A DNA stretch of 64,000 bases from Spiroplasma phoeniceum (GCA_026239495.1 CP110830.1:744001-808000), one strand, 5' to 3'. Counted from the stretch's first letter, positions 46,129 through 57,795 are shown. Notes: generated by a model from the sequence alone, not told the origin. Numbers and translations are program-made.

Positions 46129-46599
46129 ATGAAAGACTTTAAATATGATTATAAAGATGGTATGACAAAAAAAGAAATAGACGCTTTATTACAACAAAAA
46201 GAAAAGCATACTTTATCTAATGTTGCACCTGAAATTGAAACTCGTATTAAAAATGAAACTGAAAAATCATACACAGAACAAATTAATAGTTATCAATCAA
46301 AAATAAAAGAATATGAGTTATCACAAGTACCACAAGAAAATCGTAAATTAGTTGAAGAACTATTAAATAGTGGTAAAGATATGGAATATATTAAAACTAA
46401 TTTTAAAGATTTAGTTGAGAAAAAACCAACATTAGATATGAAAAACCTAATAAATGGTGGTATTCAAATTAAAGATGAAAATATGTTTATTGAAGAATTA
46501 ACACAAAAAATTAAAACTAGTTTAGATGAAAATAAAGATATTCCTATTAATGAAAGAATTAAAAACTTAGTTCAAAAAGAATATCAGAAAGGAAAATAA
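46129..46599 (+). CDS. Phage scaffolding-like protein
   Basis: 156 residues, intact. Long helical, acidic/basic pattern (TRIKNETEKSYTEQINSYQSK, positions ~45-65) with no hydrophobic core, ending in a basic KEYQKGK tail. RBS GGAGGG precedes the ATG.  The capsid gene starts 3 bases after its stop. Scaffold role is inferred from position and composition. Confidence 0.6.
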   Translation: MKDFKYDYKDGMTKKEIDALLQQKEKHTLSNVAPEIETRIKNETEKSYTEQINSYQSKIKEYELSQVPQENRKLVEELLNSGKDMEYIKTNFKDLVEKKPTLDMKNLINGGIQIKDENMFIEELTQKIKTSLDENKDIPINERIKNLVQKEYQKGK

Positions 46600-48002
46600 A
46601 ATATGGCATCAATTATAGGATTACATGAAGGATTTGTTATTTGTAGTGGAGTTGCAAACTTAACAAAAGAAGGACATTTATTATTATCAGCACAAGAAAT
46701 GCGAGTAAAAGATATTTTATCAAATCCTGATTATTATACTTTTCATCGTTTAACAGCAGCAGCACAATCAAGTCCTAATATGGAAAGTTCAGATTATGCA
46801 GTTGCAATTTATACAATACCTGAACGATTATTTTATGGTGATTCAGAATGAAACCACGAAAAAGGAAACCCAAAACAAAATCAAAATGCTAAGCGTGGTC
46901 GTTTAGTAATTGATCATACTATTGGTTTAAAAACACAATGAAGAAGATTTGATTTAGATCGTTTAAAAATACCGACCCATCATTACGAGGGGGGTTAGTA
47001 GCAAAATGAACAGGTTCAATTACAGAAAATATGATGTTTAATTTAGAATTATACTTTTTAAAAGGTGTAATTGATAATTATATTGCTAGATCTAAATTTA
47101 ATCCTGATTATGCTTTTGTTTATGATACAAGTAAAATTAAAAATCAACAATATGCATTAGATTTAATGTATAAATTAGCACATCGTATGACTGATGAAAC
47201 AAGAAAAATTAATGCATCTCAAATTGGTACAAATACTATTGATTGAGAAATGATTTGAGAACCACATTCATATTTAGAATTAACACGAGCATATACTCAA
47301 TTAATCGGTGAAAATATTTCAGCAAATACAATGGTGACTGGTACTTTATTCCAAGATAAAGTTTTAGGTTATATGGTTTCTAAATCATTATGACTTGGTC
47401 AAAATATTAAACCTTTGCATGGTAAAACATCAGATAGACAATTAGAGGTTAATTTACAAGGAATGAATAGAACTCGTGGCTTTGATTTATCTATTAATAA
47501 TAAAATAGAAGAATTGGTTATTCATAGAGATAATGCCGCAATGATTACTATTTTTACTGAAAATATTAGTTATGTAGATAATGATATACAAGAACCTGCA
47601 TTTACTAGTCGGGTATTATTTTCATTACCTGCTTTAACAAGACCAGAATTACGTTTCTTAATTGTTAAAGAAATGTTTACAGAACAAGAACAAATGGATG
47701 CTATTGCTCGCTTATGAGATAATACAAATCCAACTGGTAATTCATGACAAAAATATAATGAATTTACTGGTGAATGAGAAAATGAATTAACTTATCAATT
47801 ATTAGATTATGATCCAAATTATAAAGATTTTTATAATCCTGAATTTAAAAATGCAATGCAAAATACTATTAACAATATTAATAATTTAACAGAAGATCAA
47901 AATACATTAAATATGGATGTTAAGAAAAAATATTATGAATTCTTTGGAATTACTCCATATAATCTTGACAAAGCAGAAATTAAAAAATTATTTGATAAAG
48001 TA

Positions 48003-49070
48003 GACTTCTTGCATAACCCATTAAAATAATTTCAAATATTTGTAAAAAGGGGTTAATATAAAATTATAATTTTAATTAATTATGTCTTTTATTTAAAAAT
48101 TTAATATTTTGCCACAACAAAAAATGAATTTATTATTTAAATTTGTTAATTTTAAATAAATCTTTTATGATAACTATAATAATTGTAAATTATAAATTGA
48201 AGCAATTAAATTAAATCTTAAACTAAATCGTTTTCTACGATTTCTATATTTTTCTGTAATAATTTTAAATTTTTTAAGAATAGCAAAAATATTTTCAATA
48301 ATAATTCTTATTTTTGAAACTAGTCTATTATGTTGTTTTTGTTCTTTATTTAAATGTTTTTTCTTAGTTTTCTTTGTGGGCATTATAACATTATTGTGAA
48401 TTTTTTGTATTCCTTGATAACCACTATCAACTATTAATTTGGTATTTTTTAAAATTGCGATTTTTGATTCTTTAAATAAAGCATAATCGTGTTTTTTACC
48501 AAGTGAAAAACTTGTTGCAATAATTTTTTTGGTTTCTTGTTCGATAATTACTTGTGTTTTAATAGTGTGTTTTTTCTTTTTACCAGAATAAGATTGTTTT
48601 TGTCTTTTTTTTGGCGTTGGATTGGGGTTTCGGTAACATCAATAATAATAGTTTTATCATTAAAATAATCATTTATTAGTGCTTTTTTACCAGCAACTTG
48701 CTGAAAATCAGGGTGTTTAATTAAAATATCTTCAATTCACTTGATATTGCGATAACAATTAGCTTCACTAATTCCGAAATTTTTTCCAAGATGAAAATAA
48801 GTTCGATATTCTCGTCAATACGATAAAGTCATCAATAATCGATTTTCTAGTGATAATTTATTAGCTTTGCCACCTTTTTTAAATTTTTCTATTTCAGCTA
48901 CTTGTAAAATATCTAACATTTTATTAAAAATATCTTGTTTTATTCCTGTTAATCTTAATCATTCTTTATCATTAATATTTTTAAATTCATCAAATTTCAT
49001 AATTTAATATCCTCATAAATTATATTTTATAATAATATTTTAATAATAAAACCAGGTATCGCAAGAAGTA
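48003..49070 (-). mobile_element. IS5-family element subtype B
   Basis: Full length inside the capsid gene. The left (here right-hand) end is mutated from GAAGTC to GAAGTA. Confidence 0.9.
48174..49000 (-). CDS. IS5-family transposase (-1 frameshift), apparently intact
   Basis: Both frames are open by inspection. CGCCCA at the slippery site has become CGCCAA, which lengthens the A-run. Confidence 0.8.
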
Positions 49071-49605
49071 TAGTATTAGATAAAAATTTAACTACGCCAC
49101 AGAAACAAAGAGTTTTAGCATTTATGCGTTCTATTATGGTATTAATTGATGGCAAAAATGATTATCCAATTCAAATAAATTCAGCAGGTATTTATTTACC
49201 AGTTAATGAAATTGTAAGTGGTGGTAATATTTATTTACATATTAATGCAGGTATTATTGATAATCAAAATATTAATGATAAAAAAATATTAATTAAAAGT
49301 AATTCTAAAATTGATATTAGTAAAATTAATAAATTAGATAAACCAACTATTCATGTTGCAGATCTAACACAAGCAAAACCAGAACAGTTAAAACCACAAT
49401 TTAAAGATGTTGTTTTAAAAGCAGTAAAAGCCTTAGATAATTCTTTAACTGAAAATGATTTTGATTACTTTATTGAAAGTAAAGGAGAAGATTGACCAAT
49501 TAATATTACAAATGATAAAACTGTTGAAGTTCAAATTGAAGGTAAAAATAACGCTACTGGCCAAACAAACCCTATTGATGTAGTAATTAAAAATTCATAG
49601 TATAT

Positions 49606-49633
49606 AAAAAATAGGAATTAACCTATTTTTTTA
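49606..49633. terminator. Bidirectional terminator between convergent genes
   Basis: AAAAATAGG pairs with CCTATTTTT. It lies between the capsid gene and the gene at 49618-50526, overlapping the latter's stop. Confidence 0.7.
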
Positions 49634-50526
49634 TTTTTTATAGTATTTATTGGATGTTTAATTATATTAATTTCTTTTTTAAGTTCTTTATAAAGATTAA
49701 TTGTTTTTGGTTTTGATATTATTTTAGTATGTAAATTTTTATATCCTGTTTTTAGATTAGTGGCATATTCTCGATGTTGATTTAATCAATTTTTATTATC
49801 AATATAGTGCTTATGATTATTTAATTTAGCATCTTTTGTATTGTAAAAATTATTACTATAACGATTTATTTCTTTATTTAATTCTAATAGGTTTTTATTA
49901 ATACGACTTGCTCTTAATTTAACATCACCGCCACCTTTATTTTGTTGTGTATATATTTGTCAATTAACGTATTCTCTTAATTCGCTGCGTAATCAAACGT
50001 GTAATCACATATTCCAAAATACAGACCCTGCACCACTTCCATTTTTACCAGTTGCTGATTTCATTGCTTGTCATACTTGAATGTGTACTTTTGGATATGT
50101 ATAAGATCCATATCATCTTCTTTGTTTATCATTATCACTTTGAATTAAAATAGTTAAATTACCTATTAATTTTTGTTTATTAGTTATTTGAAACAAACCT
50201 TTTTTACATCAACTACTAGATAATATAGTCCAATTACTTTCTATTGGAGTTAATGATTTTACAATTTCTTTATATTTATTTTTATCTAAAAAACCAATAT
50301 CTTTTAATTGTATTTCTAAATTTTTAGGTATTTTTGCTAATAAATCACTTAATATATTTGGGTTTAAATAATATTGAATTTGTGATAATTGATGTTCAAT
50401 ATCTTTAATACTTTGCAAAATTGCTTTTATTTTATAATTCCCATATTTTTCTAATAATTTTATAATTATTAATGCTATTTTTGGGTTTTCTAAAATACTA
50501 GTAATTAATGTTAATAATTTTCACAT
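49618..50526 (-). CDS. KTSC-like phage protein, intact, antisense to structural genes
   Basis: 302 residues with all TGA as Trp and no defects. The N-terminus (MWKLLTLITSILENPKIALII) is hydrophobic, then helical. The middle third (LIGNLTILIQ, YGSYTYPKVHIQVWQAMKSA, GAGSVFWNMWLHVWLRSEL) matches the KTSC pattern in spacing. The C-terminus is basic. It is the same family as 41878-42511, but on the opposite strand relative to the capsid. KTSC membership is inference. Confidence 0.6.
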
Positions 50527-50585
50527 TTTTTGACACTCTCATTATGGTGATTATATAATGGGTGATGACAAAAAGAGGTATAAAA

Positions 50586-52040
50586 ATGGATAATAAACAA
50601 GAAATAAATTTTAATGAGTTAATTAATAAAACTGAATATTTAAGTTACTTAGAAACAGGAAAATATAAAATATTACAAGAACAAAAATATTATATTGATA
50701 TTCCTTGAATTATTGCTAATAGAAAAGCGGCTCCGTTAACTATTGGACAAGGCTTAATGTTTAATTGTGATAATGATGATACGCAAGATTGAATAGAAGA
50801 ATGATATGAAAAAAACTATGTTTATTCTAAACTATATCAAAATTAATTAGCAAATAGTTTATATGGTCGTAGTGTAATGTATTTATTAAAAACATAAACT
50901 GGCGATTTAACTATTGATGTTGCTCCAATTATTTCAAATGTTCGTATTGCTAAATATTCAGAAATAGAACAATATGCTGAAATGTGAATATTACCTGCTC
51001 AATCTGATTATATGTGATATCAAAGAGTACAATTTTATCCTAGAAAAGCAAAAATAACTTATTATACAGCAAAAGATTTAGAAATTGGAATTTGACAAAC
51101 TTATGGTGAATTAGAAAGTAAATTAAGACCAGTTTCTACAATGTAATATAATACGGGCATTAATATATTACCTATTGTTGAATTTACAAATTTACCTAAA
51201 TTAGTGCATGGTACAAAAACAACAGTAGATGCCACCCCTGATTGTTTACCAGTATTTAATTTAATTAAAGATGTTCAAGATAATATTTATTATAAAAGAA
51301 TTGAAAGAATTATAAATCGTACTCATTTTGTAGGACAAAAAGATACTACTCATTCACTTGTTGATAATGGTAAGGGCGATGAAGAATTAGTAAGTGCTGA
51401 TGCTATTATTACTAGTACAGTTCAACAATATGCTATGACTGGTACTACTGGTGTTGGTTTAATTCATGCTCAACAAAATTATACTGAAATAACTATTGAT
51501 AGTGATTATTCTATGAATATGATTTATAAAGGTGCAGGATATGATTATGATAAATTTGGTTCTGTTAATTATACTAATAAAACACAATCATTAATGAATG
51601 GTAAAAATGATTTACAAACAACTAAAAATAAAAGAGCATTAAGATTACCAAAATTATATAGATTATTTGATTATATATTTAGACATTATAAAAAATGAGA
51701 TAACTTAAATGATGATAATCCAAATAATGATAATGTTAGACCTTATACGATAGAATTTATTGATATAGATATTGTTGATGATATTACACAAGCTGATGTT
51801 ATTGATAAAAGAATTAGTAATTGAACTATTACTCATGTAGAAGCTATTAATAAACAATATAAGGTGACAAATAAAAAAGCACGAATGATGTTTGAAGAAA
51901 TTAAAACAGAACAAAAAGCACAATTAGAGCAAGAAATGTCATATATGGATAATGAAGACAATCAAACAAGAGAAGAAGATATTAAAGGAGATATACAACA
52001 ATGCAAGTACCTAATATTAATAGTATTTTTAAAAACTTAA
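50586..52040 (+). pseudogene. Phage portal protein, three stops
   Basis: 485 codons. Typical portal features: IPWIIANRKAAPLTIGQG at the start, NVRIAKYSEIEQYAEMWI, LPIVEFTNLPKLVHG-type strand and the acidic Glu-rich tail. TAA codons are at 50844, 50895 and 51144; the frame is open after that. The portal is the ring through which terminase packages DNA. RBS AAGAGG precedes the ATG. The next gene starts 39 bases before its stop. Confidence 0.7.
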
Positions 52041-53256
52041 ATGAAAGAATAATGGATAATAGTGTTAGATCTGATTTAACTAAATTAGATATTGATATTA
52101 AAAGTAATTATTTCTTTTTTTCATTTATTATTAAAACTGGTTTAGTAAATATTACTGATAAAGATTTTCAACCTAATAATGGAGTACCACAAAACTTTAC
52201 TCAAATGTCTCAAATATTTACTGGTAAAGAGGGAATTGTTGCACAATGAAAAAATGCAATTAAAATTAGATCTAGACATATCCCTGATATTTGAAATTAT
52301 GATTTTTTACAAAAAGAAAAAGATTCATTTACTTATTTTTTTGATGATTTTAAAAATAGTTTAACTGATAAAGTTAGTTATTTATATATTACTAGTACTG
52401 AAAAAACTTATTTATGAGATGCAACAAAACAAGTTTTTATTAACAAAGAAGAACCTGAAAATAATTATCCAATTAATGATGTGTGAGAAAAAATTAATAA
52501 TGAAAATGATTTTAATGTTTATGTTATTAATTTACAAAAAATTAATAAAGCATTAGATAATTTTGATATTAAAAGAAAATTTAAAGGTGATGCTTATAAA
52601 TGTCATATTGTTAATATTAATGATAGTGTTGAGTTTTCTAAATTAGGTGGTGAAGAATATTTTGGTGAATATAATGATTGATATCTTGATCGTACAATTA
52701 CGGTTGAAACTACTTATAATTTTCAAAGAGAAGATTTTTTAAGATTTTATTTAGTTCCTTTACAATCTGATAAAGAAGATGTTGATGATAATTTATTAAT
52801 TTTTATATCAAATGCTCAACCAAAATATAATGACTTAAATGAATTAGTATATTGAAATATTACTTTTAGTTATGTTAAATATTATATTAATACTACTGGG
52901 CAAACTATTCAACAATTCTTACAATTTTCAGCAGCATGTGAAGTTTATGTAATGCCTAAAATAAGTTGAGATAAATTAGGTATTCCAAAAGATTATGAAA
53001 TTAATGAAAAATTTACTGGTGATAATGGTATTAAAAGTATTCAATTAACTTTATTATGTAATAATGGTTTTACTGCACCAATTATTTTTGGTCGCCCTAT
53101 TGAAAATTTAGGCAAATGAAATGAAAAAGTATATCCACAAAGAAGATTATTTATTGATGATTTAAAAATTCCAGTAGCAGATAGTTTAACAAAATCATCT
53201 AAACCATTAACTACTTATTTATTAACAAATGGAATTCCCGCTATTAATGGTCAATA
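52001..53256 (+). pseudogene. Phage structural protein after the portal, 3' end at IS5 debris
   Basis: 418 codons open from ATG 52001 (RBS AAGGAG): MQVPNINSIFKNLNERI..., rich in aromatic residues and beta-like (YVKYYINTTGQTIQQF, LTTYLLTNGIPAING). It stops where IS5 sequence begins. With 53676-54671 and 55935-56602 it may once have been one very large tail or collar gene. Role inferred from position. Confidence 0.55.
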
Positions 53257-53375
53257 GACTTCTTGCGATACCTGGTTTTATTATTAAAATATTATTATAA
53301 AATATAATTTAATATCCTCATAAATTATATTTTATAATAATATTTTAATAATAAAACCAGGTATCGCAAGAATTC
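53257..53375. mobile_element. 119-bp palindrome of two head-to-head IS5 left ends
   Basis: The first ~55 bases of subtype B are followed by an 9-nt centre and the same ~55 bases inverted (one worn base in the right arm). TA flanks. Confidence 0.85.
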
Positions 53376-53673
53376 TATTGAAAATATTTTTGCTATTCTT
53401 AAAAAATTTAAAATTATTACAGAAAAATATAGAAATCGTAGAAAACGATTTAGTTTAAGATTTAATTTAATTGCTTCAATTTATAATTTACAATTATTAT
53501 AGTTATCATAAAAGATTTATTTAAAATTAACGAATTTAAATAATAAAATAATTTTTCGTTGTGGCAAAATATTAAATTTTTAAATAAAAGACATAATTAA
53601 TTAAAATTATAATTTTATATTAACCCTTTTTTACAAATATTTGAAATTATTTTAATGGGTTATGCAAGAAGTC
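53376..53673 (+). mobile_element. IS5 subtype B 3' fragment
   Basis: From IENIFAILKK in orfB to the intact right end. The 5' two-thirds of the element are missing. Confidence 0.85.
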
Positions 53674-53675
53674 TA

Positions 53676-54671
53676 ATATGATAATTGATTAAAAAGAAAA
53701 CAAGGTCAATCTAATCAATAAATTAAAAAGAATTATGAAGGATATTTAAATACAGATAGAAAATTAACCCAAGCAACTAACCCAAATAATTTGACAATTA
53801 AAGATGTTGCTTTAAATTATAAAGGTAATAAAGTTATTAAAGATTTTGATGTACGAGCAAATGGTTATTTTAAATATAATGTTGATATTGGACATAATAC
53901 AATTAATCCAAGTAAAAATCGTGGTAAATTAAAAGATATGTTAAATTTATTTAGTGTTATGGTTAATCATATTATTTCATTGCCAATAGATATAACAGAA
54001 AGTATCGCATGAACTCAAAGAGATATTCCTATTGTTGGTAAATTTTCAAATGCAATAAGTTTAGGTATTCCTATTTATTGAAAAACTATTGATAATAATA
54101 CTAATAATTTATATCCAAATATTAAAACAGGAATTCCTTTATTTATTGGTAAAGCAAATTATACATTTTATGATGAAAGTTATTGACCTATTATTGAAGA
54201 TAGTACTAATCCAAAAGCAAAAAATCAAGGTAATATCCCTTTAGATGCATTTAGATATAATACTCAAGATGAGGTTAATGATATCATCGGTGCTAGTGAA
54301 AGTAATACAAGTTGAGCATTTACTTTAACCGATAAAATAACAGCATCAAGATGAAATAAAAAAACAAAACAAGAAATAAGTAAACAAAATTGAATTAGTA
54401 GTGTTTTTATTCCTGAAATTTATAAACATGAAGATAAAGATTATTTATTTTTAATGAATGAAGAAAGTATATCATTACCAACTATTTTAAGAGAAGATGA
54501 GGTAAAAACCGATATTATTGGTAGTGGTAAATATATTATTGATGCAGTTGGTTTTTATAATTTAGGTAAAACTGCCTGTCGTGTTTATATGTTTTCAGAT
54601 GATATTGATTTATTTGATCCATATTCAATTATGAGTTATTTTGTTAGTTTACAAACTACAAGTTTATATAA
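53676..54671 (+). pseudogene. Phage tail protein fragment
   Basis: Readable from KNYEGYLNTDRKLTQATNP through IIGSGKYIIDAVGFYNLGKT to the IS5 at 54674; one TAA near 53720. Aromatic and beta-rich like phage tail proteins. No start of its own. Confidence 0.55.
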
Positions 54672-54673
54672 TA

Positions 54674-54847
54674 GACTTCTTGCGTAACCTAATCTAATTG
54701 TTTAAAAATTCCTATAAAATATTTTTAAATTAAAATAGAAATTATAGGAGATTAAAATTATGAAATTTGATAAATTTAATTTTATTAATGATAAAGAATT
54801 ATTGCGATTAACCGGAGCAAAAAAGCTACTTTTAATAAAATTTTAAA
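54674..54847 (+). mobile_element. IS5 subtype A 5' fragment
   Basis: The first 174 bases of subtype A, including the transposase start. It abuts the next element's right end. Confidence 0.85.
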
Positions 54848-54849
54848 TA

Positions 54850-55932
54850 GACTTCTTGCATAACCCATTAAAATAATTTCAAATATTTGTAAAAAAGGGT
54901 TAATATAAAATTATAATTTTAATTAATTATGTCTTTTATTTAAAAATTTAATATTTTGCCACAACGAAAAATTATTTTATTATTCAAATTTGTTAATTTT
55001 AAATAAATCTTTTATGATAACTATAATAATTGTAAATTATAAATTGAAGCAATTAAATTAAATCTTAAACTAAATCGTTTTCTACGATTTCTATATTTTT
55101 CTGTAATAATTTTAAATTTTTTAAGAATAGCAAAAATATTTTCAATAATAATTCTTATTTTTGAAACTAGTCTATTATGTTGTTTTTGTTCTTTATTTAA
55201 ATGTTTTTTCTTAGTTTTCTTTGTGGGCATTATAACATTATTGTGAATTTTTTGAATTCCTTGATAACCACTATCAACTATTAATTTGGTATTTTTTAAA
55301 ATTGCGATTTTTGATTATTTAAATAAAGCATAATCATGTTTTTTTCAAGCGAAAAACTTTTTGCAATAATTTTTTTGGTTTCTTGTTCGATAATTACTTG
55401 TGTTTTAATAGTGTGTTTTTTCTTTTTACCAGAATAAGATTGTTTTTGTCTTTTTTTGGGCGTTGGATTGGGGTCTCGGTAACATCAATAATAACAGTTT
55501 TATCATTAAAATAATCATTTATTAGTGATTTTTTGCCAGCGAGTTGTTGAAAATCAGAGTGTTTAATTAAAATATCTTCAATTCACTTGATATTGCGATA
55601 ACAACTAGATTCACTAATATAAAAACTTTTAGCAAGATGAAAATAAGTCCGATATTCTCGTCAATGTGATAAAGTCGTCGGTAGCCGATTTTCTAGTGAT
55701 AATTTATTAGTTTTGCCACCTTTTTTAAATTTTTCTATTTAAGCTAATTGTAAAATATTTAACATTTTATTAAAAGTATCTTTTTTTGCTCCGGTTAATC
55801 GCAATAATTCTTTATCATTAATAAAATTAAATTTATCAAATTTCATAATTTTAATCTCCTATAATTTCTATTTTAATTTAAAAATATTTTATAGGAATTT
55901 TAAAATAATTAGATTAGGTTATGCAAGAAGTC
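54850..55932 (-). mobile_element. Hybrid IS5 element: B right part, A left part
   Basis: The right end and the 3' half match subtype B; from about 55250-55340 onward it matches subtype A, including the A-type left end. A recombinant between subtypes. Together with 54674-54847, both outer ends of the complex are left ends. Confidence 0.85.
55021..55846 (-). pseudogene. IS5-family transposase, hybrid, broken
   Basis: Has a 1-nt loss in the CATGTTTTTTTC run near 55340, GAA-to-TAA at 55741, and another TAA near 55318. Confidence 0.85.
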
Positions 55933-55934
55933 TA

Positions 55935-56602
55935 ATAATTCAGTACGAGATTGATTAACTCTTTATTCAATTAGTTATTTAAACCAATATATTGATGATG
56001 ATATCGTATATGAATGACCTGTTAAATTACCAGACCCACCACCAAGTATTAATTTCTATCCAATACCAATTATATTAAGTAAAGCAGACAGTAAACTAAA
56101 TGCTAAAAGTACATGAGATGGATGATCTGCTACACCTGATTATAAAAATTATCCACAAGATATAATATTATTTGATTTTGGAACATTTGGAGCGACTAAT
56201 TGACAACAAGTTAAAGATAATTATGATGAATTTGAGTTTGGTAATGATTGATTTATAAGAATATGAGGAAGACCAAATGGCAACCGCCCCAATGGTAATT
56301 ATGTAAATAAATCATTAGGGAAAAGATATATTATTAAAATAGAAAATATTAATGAAAGTGGATATACTATTTTTAATAATTTAGAATAAAAAAATTATCC
56401 ATGACATCCAAACCGAGATTATTAAGGTTATCATTTTAAAACACAAATTATTTTTTATAATGAAGGTGTTAAAATAAAAATGAAAGTTAAATATGAATTG
56501 TATGTTAAGGGCGGTAATTATGAAATTTTAGGTGAAACTGTTGAAGCAAATTTTGAAATTAATACTATTGCAGCTACATATATTAGGTTAAAAGAAAAAT
56601 AG
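55935..56602 (+). pseudogene. Phage tail protein, C-terminal part
   Basis: Continues 53676-54671 in sequence character: VRDWLTLYSISYLNQYIDDD, PVKLPDPPPSINFYPIP, then DFGTFGATNWQQVKDNY and a beta-rich end (MKVKYELYVKGGNYEILGE). TAA codons lie near 56388 and 56425. It ends TAG 56602. Confidence 0.55.
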
Positions 56603-56624
56603 GGATAAAACCCTGCTTTTTTTA

Positions 56625-57119
56625 TTATTCATTAACTTTTATATTACCTTTATCATCAATATCTAAATTAGGTAATTTTTGTTCTTCACCATTTCAACAA
56701 TAAACTGATTTAAAATATGAACCATTATCAGTATATCAAGTATTAGTTGTGTTAATAATTCCCTCTTTAATTAATAATGTATAATAACGAAATCGTGGTG
56801 GTTTAAAAATAAGAATATATTTATCATAATTATCTATTTTTTTTTCACTATTTGTATCATTCAAAAATTTAGTAATTTTTCAACTATCATTTTTATTACC
56901 ACGCCATACTACATAATAATATTTATTATTAACATTATCAAATGGTTTTTCTTGTGCTGCCATTAATTCTAAAATACCATCTTTTGTAGTTATGTTATTT
57001 TTTTCTTTTAAATCTGCTAATTCTTTTTCATTATATTGTGTTGTATTACAAGCAACTAAACTTGTGGTACTTGTTCCTACTAATGTAATTGCACCAATGA
57101 TACTTATTAATCTTTTCAT
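56625..57119 (-). CDS. Spiroplasma lipoprotein, intact
   Basis: 164 residues. The signal peptide has a lipobox (SLVAC, Cys ~24). The mature part has GILELMAAQEKPF, KYYYVVWRGNKNDSW, and YCWNGEEQKLPNLDI near the end. Processed and lipidated, it would sit on the outer membrane face. It is convergent with the tail gene. Broken relatives are at 5668-6087 and 26522-26995, all beside phage DNA, so it is probably phage cargo altering the cell surface (inference). A (TA)n tract lies 45 bases upstream. Confidence 0.75.
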
Positions 57120-57163
57120 TTATACCAACCCTCTTTTTCTGCTACTTTATTAACTGGTCACAT

Positions 57164-57186
57164 TATATATATATATATATATATAT
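57164..57186. repeat. (TA)11.5 tract upstream of lipoprotein
   Basis: 23 bases of alternating TA placed where the promoter is expected. The homologous tract at 6130-6141 has 6 repeats. Repeat-length change could tune or switch expression. Confidence 0.8.
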
Positions 57187-57210
57187 GTGTGCAAGGGTAA
57201 ATTAGTTAAT

Positions 57211-57240
57211 AAAAAAGTGCTAATAATAAGCACTTTTGTT
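57211..57240. terminator. Hairpin terminator
   Basis: AAAAAAGTGCT pairs with AGCACTTTT. Same as 6169-6195. Bases 57241-57456 hold no gene that I can see. Confidence 0.6.
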
Positions 57241-57456
57241 TATATTTTGATAAATAATTATTCATAGAAAAGATTACTACAAATATTTTACAAGAAGGAT
57301 AAGTAATTTAATAAATAAATTACTTAGATAAACTATATTATTTTTTTATATAAAATCAATAAACAATATTATTTTAACCATTTTTAATTAAATTGTTGAT
57401 TATTTTTATGTTGATGTTAAGATGGTGTCGTAAAAATTAAGAAAGGAAGATAAAAT

Positions 57457-57795
57457 ATGAGTTATGAAATCTTAATTGGTATCTGGGTTGGAGTTACTTT
57501 TGGTGGTATTTTAGGTTATAAAGGTTTGGAACTTTTAATTAAAAAAGTAACTAAAAATAAACTTAAAGAGTCTACAAATAAAGTAGTAGGACAAGAAACA
57601 TTAGAGGCTATTCATTTAGGTTTATTAGATTATGCGAATAGTAATGGTCGTAGTAATACAGAATGGGCTAATGTTTTAGAAATGAATAAACCTATTAGTG
57701 AAGAAAAGTTTAATCAGATTGTTAAAGTCCAAAGATCAAAAACACCAATTTCTAAAAAAGATATTAAGTTATCTAATAAAACAATTAAAGTCTAA
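57457..57795 (+). CDS. Small membrane-anchored phage protein
   Basis: 112 residues, intact. One N-terminal membrane segment (ILIGIWVGVTFGGILGY), then a basic helical domain (LLDYANSNGRSNTEWANVLEMN). RBS AAGAAAGGAAG. It uses TGG for Trp, unlike most neighbours. It lies before the connector gene; a holin or minor structural role is possible. Not recognised. Confidence 0.55.
   Translation: MSYEILIGIWVGVTFGGILGYKGLELLIKKVTKNKLKESTNKVVGQETLEAIHLGLLDYANSNGRSNTEWANVLEMNKPISEEKFNQIVKVQRSKTPISKKDIKLSNKTIKV

Larger units (their letters stand above)
46603..49600 (+). pseudogene. Phage major capsid protein with spiralin-like C-terminal domain, split by IS5
   Basis: MASIIGLHEGFVICSGVANL...; frameshift near 46965, then GGLVAKWTGSITENMMF, LARSKFNPDYAFVYD-type sequence and PALTRPELRFLIVKEMF. 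The IS5 at 48003-49070 interrupts after IKKLFDK; coding resumes VLDKNLTTPQKQRV and ends with the ~95-residue KIDISKINKLDKPTI domain shared with 29030-30258. About 640 codons in total without the IS. Capsid role inferred from the preceding scaffold and following portal. Confidence 0.65.

Noticed and set aside
51705-51923. Minus-strand open frame rich in Asn, Ile and Phe
   Set aside because: Complement of the acidic portal C-terminus; a shadow.
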